64,000 nucleotides of DNA from assembly GCA_902798965.1 (NCBI GenBank), contig CADBYS010000002.1, positions 62,001 through 126,000 of the forward strand. Reading direction: 5' to 3'. This DNA is from an uncultured Bacteroidales bacterium (lineage in GTDB: Bacteria; Bacteroidota; Bacteroidia; Bacteroidales; Paludibacteraceae). This document shows, in pieces, positions 8,739 through 16,799 of the stretch. The position numbers and the translations under genes are program-made. The notes under the pieces were generated by a model. It was not told the DNA's origin. It saw nothing but the letters and a program-made list of their open reading frames with translations, and made no database searches. Every line of letters begins with the position of its first letter. Within the stretch, counting starts at the first letter, position 1.

Positions 8739-11296
8739 TAGAGCCAACGAACATAGCAGAAGTCCATACGGTGCGGCAGCAGATCATTTTTCGGGAACAT
8801 ACGCAAACCGAACTTCAACGCACCGGCGTAGTTAGCCAGGTACGTGGTCTCGAAGTGCAGAATGGTTCCGACTGCCTTCTTGAGGTCGAACTCCTGAACA
8901 TGATACAGCTTGTCGTTGTTATGCAGCGACGAACGGGTTACTACCAGTTCGATACCGATGCCCTTGTCGCCCAAACCGTGGGTGTCAAGAATAACCTCAA
9001 GCTTGTATTGCTCGCCTACTACCGGCTCTTTGGAGATGAACTCATCAATGTTGCTGCTTACAACGCTGATCTCATCCCAGTGAGCAGCGATGTTCTCTTT
9101 CCATGTCACGATCTGCTTAGCCAGCTCGTAGTTGTTGGCTGCGAGGGTAGCGTGACGTTTGGCGAGCTTGCAGTAGAAGCGGTCGAAGTAGTCGTCCATC
9201 ATTCGCTTCGTGGTGAAGCGCGGGGTAATCTCCGTTACGCTCTTCTTGATGGCTGCAACCCATGCGGGCGAGTAACCTTGCATGTTGCGTGCGTAGTACA
9301 TCGGGATGATCTCACTCTCGAGCATCTGATAGATAGTAGCTGCGTCGAGCTGATCCTGGTGAGCCTGGTTCTCGTAGGTGCGCTTGTCGGTCAATGCCCA
9401 ACCTGCGCCTTGTACGTAACCCTCATACCACCAACCGTCGAGCACTGAGAAGTTCAGCACACCGTTCATCTGGGCTTTCTCGCCGGATGTACCGGAAGCC
9501 TCGAGAGGACGAGTAGGTGTGTTCAGCCAGATATCAACACCGGAGATAAGGCGCTTAGCCAAGTCCATATCGTAGTTCTCCAGGAAGATGATCTTACCCA
9601 GGAACTGCGGCATGCGGCTGATCTCGATGATGCGCTTGATCAGATCTTGACCTGCGCCGTCAGCGGGGTGAGCCTTACCCGTGAACAGGAACTGTACAGG
9701 ATAGTTCGGGTTGTTAACCAGACGCTCCAGACGCTCCAGATCGGTGAACAGCAAGTGTGCACGTTTGTACGTAGCAAAACGACGACCGAAGCCGATAATC
9801 AGCGTGCTCGGACTCATCTCGTTCAGCGCGCGAACGATACGTGCGGGATCGCCTTGGCTCTTCATCCAGTCCTCTTGGAACTTATGACGGATATAGTCAA
9901 TCAGTCGTTTCTTAAGATACATACGTGTGCCCCAGATCATCTCGTCAGGGATATTCAGGTACTCACGCCACATATCCTTGTTCGACTGATCGAGCCAGAA
10001 GCCCTTCGGGAAGTTCTGACGATATACTTTCTTCCACTCCGATGCTGCCCATGTAGGCATATGTACGCCGTTGGTAACGTAACCTACGTGCAACTCTTCG
10101 GGGAAATAGCCTTTCCATACGGGTGAGAACATCTTCTTGCTCACCTCTCCGTGCAGCCACGATACGCCGTTGGCCTCCTGGCAGGTATTCAGAGCAAATA
10201 CGGACATCGAGAAGCGTTCGCTGCCATCCTCGGGATTAGCACGACCGAGACCGATGAGTTCGCCCCACTCAATACCGAGTTTATCTGCATAGGTATGCAT
10301 GTACTTGTAGAACAAGCCTTCCTCGAAGTAGTCGTGACCTGCGGGAACCGGCGTGTGGCAGGTGTACAATCCGCTTGCACGAACAATCTCCAATGCCTGA
10401 CGGAAGTTCAGACCTTCATTAACGAGATCAACCATGCGCTGCAATCCCATGAGAGCTGCGTGACCCTCGTTGCAGTGGTAAACATCCTTCTTGATGCCTA
10501 ACTTGTTCAAGGCGAGCACACCGCCTATACCCAACAGAATCTCCTGTTTGATACGGTTCTCCCAGTCGCCACCGTACAGTTGGTGGGTGATCTGGCGATC
10601 CCACTCGCTGTTCATATCATTGTCGGTATCAAGCAGATAGAGCGTGATACGTCCTACAGCCACCTTCCACAAGTAAGCGTGTACGAAGCGGTCGGGGTAG
10701 GGTACGTCAATCACCATCGGGCTGCCGTCGGCGTTACGTACCTGCGTGATAGGCAGGTTATTGAAGTTCTGAGCCTCATAGTTGGCAATCTGCTGTCCTT
10801 CGGGCGACAGAGTCTGTGTGAAATAGCCGTAACGATACAGGAAACCGATAGCGGTCATATCCACGTTGCTGTCCGAAGCCTCCTTCAGGTAGTCACCTGC
10901 CAGGATACCCAGACCGCCGGAATAGATCTTCAGCACGCTCGACAAACCGTACTCCATCGAGAAGTAGGCAATCGACGGACGATCACCGCGGGGAACATTC
11001 ATATAATCAACGAACTCGTCGTAGATAGAGTTGAGCTGCGCCATAAATACGCGGTCTTTGCTCAGCTCTTGCAGTTTGTCGTAGCCGAGCATATTCAGCA
11101 GCAGCACGGGGTTGGATTGGGCACGGTGCCAAGCATCGTTGTCAATCTGGCGGAACAAGTTCTTGGCATCACTGTTCCATACCCACCATAGATTGTAGGC
11201 AAGTTCGCGCAACTTGGTAAGATTCTCGGGCAGATGTGCCTGGATTGTCACTTCCTTGAACTGCATCGAATTTGCATTACTTACTTTGATTTGCAT
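8738..11296 (-). CDS. glgP: Alpha-glucan (glycogen/maltodextrin) phosphorylase, GT35
   Basis: It releases glucose-1-phosphate from alpha-1,4-glucans such as glycogen, using pyridoxal phosphate, in the cytoplasm. The 852-residue protein is of the bacterial/thermophile-like class. An N-terminal DUF3417-like segment ([20 protein letters not shown]) precedes the phosphorylase domain. The PLP region reads [19 protein letters not shown] near residue 605, with the lysine in EKA. It is transcribed alone from a promoter at 11426..11457, divergent from slyD. No other glycogen genes are in the window. Confidence 0.95.
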   Translation of the reverse strand: MQIKVSNANSMQFKEVTIQAHLPENLTKLRELAYNLWWVWNSDAKNLFRQIDNDAWHRAQSNPVLLLNMLGYDKLQELSKDRVFMAQLNSIYDEFVDYMNVPRGDRPSIAYFSMEYGLSSVLKIYSGGLGILAGDYLKEASDSNVDMTAIGFLYRYGYFTQTLSPEGQQIANYEAQNFNNLPITQVRNADGSPMVIDVPYPDRFVHAYLWKVAVGRITLYLLDTDNDMNSEWDRQITHQLYGGDWENRIKQEILLGIGGVLALNKLGIKKDVYHCNEGHAALMGLQRMVDLVNEGLNFRQALEIVRASGLYTCHTPVPAGHDYFEEGLFYKYMHTYADKLGIEWGELIGLGRANPEDGSERFSMSVFALNTCQEANGVSWLHGEVSKKMFSPVWKGYFPEELHVGYVTNGVHMPTWAASEWKKVYRQNFPKGFWLDQSNKDMWREYLNIPDEMIWGTRMYLKKRLIDYIRHKFQEDWMKSQGDPARIVRALNEMSPSTLIIGFGRRFATYKRAHLLFTDLERLERLVNNPNYPVQFLFTGKAHPADGAGQDLIKRIIEISRMPQFLGKIIFLENYDMDLAKRLISGVDIWLNTPTRPLEASGTSGEKAQMNGVLNFSVLDGWWYEGYVQGAGWALTDKRTYENQAHQDQLDAATIYQMLESEIIPMYYARNMQGYSPAWVAAIKKSVTEITPRFTTKRMMDDYFDRFYCKLAKRHATLAANNYELAKQIVTWKENIAAHWDEISVVSSNIDEFISKEPVVGEQYKLEVILDTHGLGDKGIGIELVVTRSSLHNNDKLYHVQEFDLKKAVGTILHFETTYLANYAGALKFGLRMFPKNDLLPHRMDFCYVRWL

Positions 11297-11344
11297 AATT
11301 GTATATGTTTAGTTATTATTTTTTTTCGTTGTAGTTATTTTTTC

Positions 11345-11385
11345 GCCGTTCATGACTTGGCGTTTGTTGCCGTTCACGACTTGGC
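11345..11385. repeat. Duplicated 17-bp repeat in the glgP leader
   Basis: GCCGTTCATGACTTGGC (11345-11361) and GCCGTTCACGACTTGGC (11369-11385) are 16/17 identical with a 24-bp period. Each can close a short GCC/GGC stem. They lie in the transcribed 5' leader of glgP. A related GCTACGCAGC palindrome follows at about 11405. Confidence 0.6.
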
Positions 11386-11425
11386 GTGTTTCTATAATTT
11401 TACTGCTACGCAGCAAAACCGGCTA

Positions 11426-11457
11426 CAAAGATACAATTTTTTTTTGATATTTGCAAA
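11426..11457 (-). promoter_or_regulatory. Promoter for glgP
   Basis: On the minus strand there is TTTG (11457-11454), 20 bases, then TATCTTTG (11433-11426). The transcript has a leader of about 125 bases before the glgP start. Confidence 0.75.
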
Positions 11458-11481
11458 TTTTGAGCAAAAAATCTTAAAAAA

Positions 11482-11513
11482 TTTGCATATATCAGATTTT
11501 TTTTGTATCTTTG
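11482..11513 (+). promoter_or_regulatory. Promoter for slyD
   Basis: TTTG (11482-11485), 20 bases, TATCTTTG (11506-11513). It is divergent from the glgP promoter; the two boxes are 24 bases apart. Confidence 0.8.
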
Positions 11514-11575
11514 CATGCTTCTTACATTCAATAGGCGAATTTTGGGCACTCAAAACGGATTAAAATTGTACAATC

Positions 11576-12154
11576 ATGAAGATAGAAAATCAAAAAGTAG
11601 CCACGCTCATTTACGAGTTGTTTGTGGCAGGAGAAAACGATGGTGAGGAACTGATAGAACGTGCAACGTTGGAGCAGCCGTTGATCTATTGTCACGGTGA
11701 AGGTATGATGTTGCCGGCTTTTGAGTCAGCGTTACAGGGCAAGGAACCTGATGATGCGTTTGATTTCCGCATTGCCTGTGCGGATGCCTACGGCGATTAC
11801 GACGAACGCGGCGTGAAGGTGCTTGACAAGCACTTGTTCTATAACGGCGATAACGAGTTCGATGCCGAACGCGTGTACGAAGGTGCCATCGTTCCGATGA
11901 ACACTACCGACGGGCAGATTGTGCGCGCACAGGTTGTCGAGATAACGGACGATAAGGTAACCATCGACCTCAATCACCCCTTGGCAGGTGAAGACTTGCA
12001 TTTCGTTGGCAAGGTGATTGATGTCCGCGACGTGACGGAAGGTGAACTGAAAGCCATCCGCCATCAGGGTGGTTGCGGTCACTGCAAGGGCAACTGCGAG
12101 GATTGTGAATCCGACTGCAGTTCTAACTGTGGCTCTACCTGTGGCGCTAACTAA
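11576..12154 (+). CDS. slyD: SlyD-type FKBP peptidyl-prolyl isomerase with Cys-rich metal-binding tail
   Basis: The protein is 192 residues long. The first ~155 residues match the FKBP/SlyD fold with an inserted IF chaperone domain (conserved YCHGEGMMLPAFESALQGK and DLNHPLAGEDLHF). Such proteins speed prolyl isomerisation and act as cytoplasmic chaperones. The last ~25 residues form a cysteine-rich tail (CGHCKGNCEDCESDC and CGSTCG, about eight Cys), which in SlyD relatives binds nickel or other metals. SlyD tails are commonly His-rich; this one is almost purely Cys. It has its own promoter at 11482..11513 and ends before an 11-bp repeat array and a terminator. Confidence 0.92.
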   Translation: MKIENQKVATLIYELFVAGENDGEELIERATLEQPLIYCHGEGMMLPAFESALQGKEPDDAFDFRIACADAYGDYDERGVKVLDKHLFYNGDNEFDAERVYEGAIVPMNTTDGQIVRAQVVEITDDKVTIDLNHPLAGEDLHFVGKVIDVRDVTEGELKAIRHQGGCGHCKGNCEDCESDCSSNCGSTCGAN

Positions 12155-12225
12155 GGATTAGGTTGGTGACATACCTATGGATCATGCGATCAATAAGGGG
12201 TTTTATCGTGGTCATCCTAGACTTT

Positions 12226-12291
12226 AGTCCTATGCAAGTCCTATGCAAGTCCTATGCAAATGCTTTGCAAGTGCTATGCAAGTGCTATGAA
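12226..12291. repeat. Intergenic array of six 11-bp units
   Basis: The first three units are AGTCCTATGCA (12226-12258). Then come AATGCTTTGCA and AGTGCTATGCA, and a shortened sixth unit. The 11-bp period is close to one helical turn. The array lies between the slyD stop and the terminator. Confidence 0.85.
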
Positions 12292-12320
12292 AAAGGCGTG
12301 TCGAATGTGACACGCCTTTT
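12291..12320. terminator. Bidirectional Rho-independent terminator (slyD / ferredoxin)
   Basis: AAAA, then GGCGTGTC (12295-12302), loop GAATGT, GACACGCC (12309-12316) and TTTT. The perfect 8-bp stem with A and T tracts on either side serves the convergent slyD and ferredoxin genes. Confidence 0.88.
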
Positions 12321-12326
12321 CTCGAT

Positions 12327-12497
12327 TTATGCCTCGGGAGCAATTGCGCCGCTCGGGCAAACATCTGCACATGTGCCGCAATCAACACATACGTCAGGAT
12401 CAATCACATAGTGCTCGCCTTCAGAGATTGCGCCCATCGGGCATTCGTCTTTACAAGTACCGCATGCAATGCAGTCGTTCGAAATTTTGTAAGCCAT
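12327..12497 (-). CDS. Small 2[4Fe-4S] ferredoxin
   Basis: The gene encodes 56 residues starting MAYKISNDCIACGTC. Two CxxCxxCxxxCP-type motifs are present (CIACGTCKDECP and CVDCGTCADVCP), the classic clostridial-type ferredoxin that carries electrons between cytoplasmic redox enzymes. The minus-strand start codon is at 12497 and the stop at 12327. It lies downstream of ruvC, separated by a heptamer array, and ends at the bidirectional terminator. It could be read from the divIC promoter or from an unrecognised promoter of its own. Confidence 0.95.
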   Translation of the reverse strand: MAYKISNDCIACGTCKDECPMGAISEGEHYVIDPDVCVDCGTCADVCPSGAIAPEA

Positions 12498-12535
12498 AAT
12501 TTGTATATTTTATTTAGTTGTTATTATTTTCACAA

Positions 12536-12591
12536 TTAACCGTTAACCGTTAACCATTCACCATTCACCATTAACCGTTAACCATTCACCA
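12536..12591. repeat. Intergenic heptanucleotide array (8 x 7 bp)
   Basis: The units are TTAACCG, TTAACCG, TTAACCA, TTCACCA, TTCACCA, TTAACCG, TTAACCA and TTCACCA, in perfect 7-bp register between ruvC and the ferredoxin gene. Confidence 0.9.
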
Positions 12592-12599
12592 TTACTATC

Positions 12600-13223
12600 C
12601 TATTTTTTCCCTCTCAGTGCCGCCATCAGTTTTTGGTTGGGTGTGGTAGCTGCGCTGTCTGCCAAGCCGTGCTGTTTGGCGAACGTTGTCCAGTTCTTTG
12701 CACCTTTGGCGGTATTCACGGGAAGTCCTAATTGCAGGAAATGGCAGTAGGCGATAGCCAATGCATCCGTTGCATCCAGTTTCTTTGGCATCTGCTCGTC
12801 GGGTATATGCAGGAATCGCTGCAACATATCTGCCACCTGTTGCTTGGTGGAGTGACCGTTACCTGTGATAGCCATCTTGATCTTCATCGGCGAGTACTCA
12901 TAGATTGGCACATCTTTCGATAATGCTGCGGCTATTGCAACGCCCTGAGCATGAACGATTTTTATCATGGTCTGCGGGTTCTTGTCCACAAACTGCGTCT
13001 CTATCGCCAGGCACGTAGGATGATGTTTGTCAATGAGTTGCTGAATGAAAAAGAACTCCTGTTGCAGTCGGGCATACTGGTCATCGAGCTTATGAACATC
13101 CAGTGTGCTGAATTCGCATATCTCGGCTTTCTGCCCCACGGTGTGCAGTATGGCGTAACCCATAAACAACGTACCCGGGTCGATGCCAAGAATCATATGT
13201 TCGTTTACCAGCTTGTCAATCAT
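12600..13223 (-). CDS. ruvC: Crossover junction endodeoxyribonuclease RuvC
   Basis: RuvC cuts Holliday junctions symmetrically to resolve recombination intermediates, working with RuvAB. The product is 207 residues from the ATG at 13223. An internal ATG at 13196 gives the more usual start MILGIDPGT, so the true N-terminus may be nine residues shorter. The acidic catalytic residues are visible in IDPG, AIETQF and the C-terminal DATDALAIAYCH. It is the third gene of an apparent unit divIC-like > small membrane gene > ruvC. Confidence 0.96.
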   Translation of the reverse strand: MIDKLVNEHMILGIDPGTLFMGYAILHTVGQKAEICEFSTLDVHKLDDQYARLQQEFFFIQQLIDKHHPTCLAIETQFVDKNPQTMIKIVHAQGVAIAAALSKDVPIYEYSPMKIKMAITGNGHSTKQQVADMLQRFLHIPDEQMPKKLDATDALAIAYCHFLQLGLPVNTAKGAKNWTTFAKQHGLADSAATTPNQKLMAALRGKK

Positions 13224-13229
13224 TCGCCT

Positions 13230-13388
13230 TTATTTCCCTCTCATTCTCAGTGAGCCGGATAGCACAACCGCCACAGCCCCTACTACCAGGGTGTAATCTG
13301 CCCACGGCTCAATTTTCAGCATAGATAGTACCGCTCCTGCCGCTACTACCACCAAGCCTGTTATCAATAGTATATTGCCTGTTTTCAT
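13230..13388 (-). CDS. Small membrane protein, 52 residues, function unknown
   Basis: Its sequence begins MKTGNILLITGLVVVAAGAV. Two hydrophobic stretches (about residues 5-23 and 33-46) are joined by a short polar loop (KIEPWADY), and the tail is basic (RMRGK), consistent with a two-pass inner-membrane protein. It lies 10 bases after the divIC-like gene and 6 bases before ruvC, all on the minus strand, which supports it being a real operon member. I do not recognise the family. A DUF3098-like membrane protein is one possibility. Confidence 0.7.
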   Translation of the reverse strand: MKTGNILLITGLVVVAAGAVLSMLKIEPWADYTLVVGAVAVVLSGSLRMRGK

Positions 13389-13398
13389 TCTACCTTCT

Positions 13399-13719
13399 TT
13401 ACTTCACAATGTACACATCCTCATTGGGCGTGTGCATATGATAGTGCTCGCGTGCATATCGCTCCAGACTGTCGGGATTTGCCAGATAGTCCAGTTCGCG
13501 CTGATAGGTGCTGATGTTTTCCCGACTCTCGCGAATCTGCTCCTGCAAATCGTGCATCTTTCGTGCGCGCTTGAGTTGCCTGATCAGACTTTGGTCACCG
13601 ACAAACAAAAAGAACAAACCGAACAGCACGGTTGTGATCGTGTACTTGTTAATCACCCAACGATCTATCCATGGATGTTTGGCAACGTAGTCTTTTATGT
13701 CGTCAATAAGCTTCATCAA
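13399..13719 (-). CDS. FtsB/DivIC-family septum formation initiator
   Basis: The protein is 106 residues long. An N-terminal cytoplasmic segment is followed by one membrane helix (about 27-42, TITTVLFGLFFLFVG), then a periplasmic coiled coil (about 45-85, RQLKRARKMHDLQEQIRES) and an 'NPDSLERYAREHYHM' end typical of FtsB/DivIC. In the family this protein joins FtsL and FtsQ in the divisome to activate septal peptidoglycan synthesis. It is the first gene after a good promoter at 13743..13774. FtsB and DivIC are hard to tell apart by sequence, so no symbol is given. Confidence 0.88.
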   Translation of the reverse strand: MMKLIDDIKDYVAKHPWIDRWVINKYTITTVLFGLFFLFVGDQSLIRQLKRARKMHDLQEQIRESRENISTYQRELDYLANPDSLERYAREHYHMHTPNEDVYIVK

Positions 13720-13742
13720 ACGCGATTATTCGAAATTCGCTA

Positions 13743-13774
13743 CAAAGATACATAAAATTTTAGACATTTGCAAA
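13743..13774 (-). promoter_or_regulatory. Promoter for the divIC-like / ruvC unit
   Basis: On the minus strand there is TTTG (13774-13771), 20 bases, then TATCTTTG (13750-13743), ending 24 bases before the start codon. Confidence 0.78.
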
Positions 13775-13789
13775 TTGTTGGCGCACTTT

Positions 13790-13821
13790 TTTGCATTTGC
13801 GGTACGATTTTTGCAGTTTTG
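13790..13821 (+). promoter_or_regulatory. Candidate promoter for the C1 peptidase gene
   Basis: TTTG (13790-13793), 20 bases, CAGTTTTG (13814-13821). It deviates from TAnnTTTG only at the first base. Confidence 0.45.
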
Positions 13822-13833
13822 TAATCAAAACAC

Positions 13834-15069
13834 ATGTCTTCATGCACAAAAATGGAAAAAATGAAAAATATTTTACTGATTTCGGCTTTGTTTTTGAGCC
13901 TTGGTTTATGTGCCCAAGAGGAGGCAACTACCGATACCGTTGACGGTTTTCGTTTTACCACAATCGATAGTGTGGGCATCACCCCGATTCGCGACCAGCA
14001 CCGTTCATCGACTTGTTGGGCTTTCTCTACACTTGGCTTTTTGGAGAGCGAGTTGCTGCGTATGGGCAAGGGTGAGCACTACTTGAGTGTGATGTACGTA
14101 GTGAGTAAGACGATGATGGATCGTGCTACGTACTTCGTTCGTCAGTACGGTGACGGTAGCAGTTTTGCTCCCGGCGGCAGTGCCTATGATGTGATCTATT
14201 GTATGTCGCACTATGGCTTGGTACCCCAAGAGGTGATGCCGGGTATTCGCTACGGCGCAGCCAAAAGCGATACATTGCCCGTACATGCCGAGTTGGATGC
14301 AGTGGCTGGCGGCTACCTGAAGGCGCTGACAAATGGCAAACTCAAGAAACTGACTCCCGTATGGCGTGAAGGTCTGCAAGCTATCTACGACACCTACCTT
14401 GGCCAATGTCCCGAGGAGTTCACGTACAATGGCAAGAAATACACCCCACGCAGTTTTGTAGAAGAGTTGGGACTGAAAGAGGATAACTACGTAAGCATCA
14501 CCAGTTATACACATCATCCTTTTTATGAGCGTTTTGCGCTGGAAGTGCCCGATAACTGGCGTATGGATCAGATGTACAATGTGCCGATTGATGAGTTGAT
14601 GGCGGTGATTGATAACGCCATTGCCAACGGATATACCTTGGCTTGGGGCGCTGACGTGAGTGAGGAAGGCTTTACGCGCAAAGGTATAGGTGTGATGCCC
14701 GATGTGGATAACGGCGCGGAGATAACGGGTAGTGATATGGCGCATTGGCTCGGACTGAAAGCCGATGAGCGTAAGGAAAAACTGACCCAACGTCCTTTGC
14801 CCGAAATAGAGGTAACTCAAGAAATGCGGCAAAGTGCTTACGACCGTTGGGAAACAACCGACGATCATGGTATGCAGATCTTCGGCATAGCTCACGACCA
14901 AAACGGCAAGAAGTATTATATGGTCAAGAACTCGTGGGGCTCAACCCGTTCCGACTATCATGGCATATGGTATATCTCCGAAGCATTCATGCGCTACAAA
15001 ACCAATGATATCCTGGTACATAAGGATGCTATACCCAAGAATCTGCGCAAGAAGATGGGAATCAAATAA
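13834..15069 (+). CDS. Exported C1B-family cysteine peptidase (aminopeptidase C / bleomycin hydrolase-like)
   Basis: The product has 411 residues. The likely functional start is the ATG at 13852 or 13861, which gives signal peptide MKNILLISALFLSLGLCAQ. The papain-like residues are present: Q55 (RDQHRSSTCWAF), C61, a His in DDHGMQIFGIAHD and an Asn in MVKNSWGS. The long insert between Cys and His and the DDHGMQI motif are typical of peptidase family C1B (PepC/bleomycin hydrolase), self-compartmentalising aminopeptidases. The signal peptide places this one in the periplasm or outside, as in many Bacteroidales relatives. It stands alone between the divIC unit and the histidine kinase. Confidence 0.92.
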   Translation: MSSCTKMEKMKNILLISALFLSLGLCAQEEATTDTVDGFRFTTIDSVGITPIRDQHRSSTCWAFSTLGFLESELLRMGKGEHYLSVMYVVSKTMMDRATYFVRQYGDGSSFAPGGSAYDVIYCMSHYGLVPQEVMPGIRYGAAKSDTLPVHAELDAVAGGYLKALTNGKLKKLTPVWREGLQAIYDTYLGQCPEEFTYNGKKYTPRSFVEELGLKEDNYVSITSYTHHPFYERFALEVPDNWRMDQMYNVPIDELMAVIDNAIANGYTLAWGADVSEEGFTRKGIGVMPDVDNGAEITGSDMAHWLGLKADERKEKLTQRPLPEIEVTQEMRQSAYDRWETTDDHGMQIFGIAHDQNGKKYYMVKNSWGSTRSDYHGIWYISEAFMRYKTNDILVHKDAIPKNLRKKMGIK

Positions 15070-15090
15070 TCCGATAAAACGTGTTGCCAA

Positions 15091-15134
15091 TCGTAAATTG
15101 TAAATGACTAAATTGTAAATGATAAAATTGTAAA
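15091..15134. repeat. Intergenic 7/8-bp repeat array
   Basis: The units are TCGTAAA, TTGTAAA, TGACTAAA, TTGTAAA, TGATAAAA and TTGTAAA, between the peptidase and kinase genes. Confidence 0.7.
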
Positions 15135-15138
15135 TTCT

Positions 15139-16290
15139 GTGCGTTCATATACATTAAGTTGGATAATTATTCTTTTTGCGGCCTTGTTTGTTGCCGGCTC
15201 GCTGTGGTTCACGCATAGTTTGTCGCGTCAGTTTGCCGAAGTGGAGCAGCAACGCATGGAGATATGGGCGGAAGCAACTCGCCAACTGGTGATGGCTGAC
15301 GAGAATACGGATATATCGCTCTATTCGTCAATCATTGAGGCGAATACCACTATTCCCGTTTACATGACAGATGCCGACTATTCCGTTATCTTGACGCGTA
15401 ACGTGCAGGAACCCAAGCAGGATGTTGAGGCATTCTACCGTAAGAAGATTGCTCATCTGCGTGAGACGCAAACACCTATTGAGGTACATGTATCACCCGG
15501 GGTGACGCAGTACATCTTCTACGAGGAGTCGCATGTGTTGCGTCGTTTACGGCTCTTCCCGTGGGTGCAGTTGTTGGTTGTGCTCAGTTTCATGGCGCTG
15601 ATTATTACCTATGTCATCACTTCCTATCGCAACGAACAGAATCGTGTATGGGTAGGACTGACCAAGGAGACGGCTCACCAATTGGGTACACCTATTTCAT
15701 CGCTCAACGGATGGCTGGAACTGCTACGCGTGCGCTATCCGGAGGATGATCTGTTGCCGGATATTGCCACCGATATCAATCGTCTGCAACTCGTTGCAGA
15801 ACGCTTCTCGCGCATAGGAAGTGTGCCCACCTTGCAAGTTACCGACCTGAGTGAGGTGCTGCAGCAGTCGTATGCGTACATGCGTACACGTGTATCCAAT
15901 AAGGTAGAGATGCACTTGACGATTGAGCAAGTCGAAACAGACAATAAGCAGTACGTGATGATGGGCGATGCTCCGCTGCTGAAATGGGTGATTGAGAATC
16001 TTATAAAGAACGCTGTGGATGCAATGGACGGTAATGGTACAGTCACCTTGCATCTACATAGCAACGACAATCTGCTTATCCTCGATGTGAGCGATACCGG
16101 CAGAGGCATCGAACGCAAGCGCTTCGCACAAGTATTCCGGCCGGGTTATACCACCAAGACCCGCGGATGGGGATTAGGACTCAGTCTGTGCAAACGAATC
16201 ATAGAGCAATACCATCGCGGAAAGATAGTGGTTTGGCAGTCGGCTATAGGGCAAGGTACAACGTTCCGTATCACTCTGCGACATGCATGA
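15139..16290 (+). CDS. Membrane sensor histidine kinase, orphan
   Basis: The 383-residue product starts at GTG; no in-frame upstream ATG is available. Membrane helices lie at about 8-25 and 143-161 and enclose a ~115-residue periplasmic sensor region. The HisKA H-box is KETAHQLGTPISSL, with phospho-accepting H180. The ATPase domain follows: N-box ENLIKNAVDAMDG, G1 DTGRGI and G2 GWGLGLSL. It would autophosphorylate in response to an unknown envelope signal. No response regulator gene is adjacent, so the partner is elsewhere. It ends at a terminator that overlaps the panD promoter. Confidence 0.93.
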   Translation: MRSYTLSWIIILFAALFVAGSLWFTHSLSRQFAEVEQQRMEIWAEATRQLVMADENTDISLYSSIIEANTTIPVYMTDADYSVILTRNVQEPKQDVEAFYRKKIAHLRETQTPIEVHVSPGVTQYIFYEESHVLRRLRLFPWVQLLVVLSFMALIITYVITSYRNEQNRVWVGLTKETAHQLGTPISSLNGWLELLRVRYPEDDLLPDIATDINRLQLVAERFSRIGSVPTLQVTDLSEVLQQSYAYMRTRVSNKVEMHLTIEQVETDNKQYVMMGDAPLLKWVIENLIKNAVDAMDGNGTVTLHLHSNDNLLILDVSDTGRGIERKRFAQVFRPGYTTKTRGWGLGLSLCKRIIEQYHRGKIVVWQSAIGQGTTFRITLRHA

Positions 16291-16323
16291 TGAGCATATA
16301 TGAATATTTTTAGCAATAATTAC

Positions 16324-16364
16324 AAAAAAAATCCCGTAAAATTTGCATTTATGGGATTTTTTTT
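16324..16364. terminator. Terminator after the histidine kinase, overlapping the panD promoter
   Basis: AAAAAAAATCCC (16324-16335) pairs with GGGATTTTTTTT (16353-16364). The A- and T-rich stem can work in either direction. Confidence 0.65.
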
Positions 16365-16373
16365 GTATCTTTG
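16342..16373 (+). promoter_or_regulatory. Promoter for panD-tgt-lptF/G
   Basis: TTTG (16342-16345), 20 bases, TATCTTTG (16366-16373). It lies partly inside the preceding terminator hairpin. Confidence 0.82.
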
Positions 16374-16433
16374 CGCCGTGTAATGTGCGCAAAGGCGGCG
16401 AGCAACCGTCGGTAGCGCGAGATAAGTAAGAAA

Positions 16434-16781
16434 ATGCTACTGCAAATATTGAAATCGAAGATTCACCGCGTGCAGGTTACGGAGGCTAATCTGGACTACG
16501 TGGGTAGTATCACTATCGACGAGGCGTTGATGGAGGCTGCTAATATCTATGCCGGTGAGCGTGTGCAAGTTGTGGATAATACTAATGGCGCCCGATTGGA
16601 GACGTATGTGATAACCGGTCGTCGTGGCAGCGGATGCATATGCATCAATGGTGCTGCTGCACACTTAATTAACGTAGGTGATACCGTTATCATCATGGCA
16701 TATGCGCTGATGACACCCGATGAAGCCAAGAGCTTTAAGCCGTCCGTTGTATTTCCCGAGGGGAACAAACTTCCGAGTTAA
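16434..16781 (+). CDS. panD: Aspartate 1-decarboxylase (pantothenate synthesis)
   Basis: PanD turns L-aspartate into beta-alanine for pantothenate and coenzyme A. The 115-residue proenzyme has the normal length and the self-cleavage site Gly24-Ser25 in [10 protein letters not shown], which yields the pyruvoyl cofactor. The conserved NGAAAHL and [10 protein letters not shown] segments are present. It is the first gene of a three-gene run with tgt (18 bases later) and an LptF/G permease. No other pantothenate genes are near. Confidence 0.97.
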   Translation: MLLQILKSKIHRVQVTEANLDYVGSITIDEALMEAANIYAGERVQVVDNTNGARLETYVITGRRGSGCICINGAAAHLINVGDTVIIMAYALMTPDEAKSFKPSVVFPEGNKLPS

Positions 16782-16799
16782 TCTGATAAATCGTTAGCG

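Noticed and set aside
8651..9448. A 265-residue plus-strand frame opposite glgP
   Set aside because: It is antisense to a conserved phosphorylase and is explained as a shadow frame.
12163..12411. An 82-residue plus-strand frame after slyD
   Set aside because: It runs through the 11-bp repeat array and the terminator, and overlaps the ferredoxin gene in antisense.
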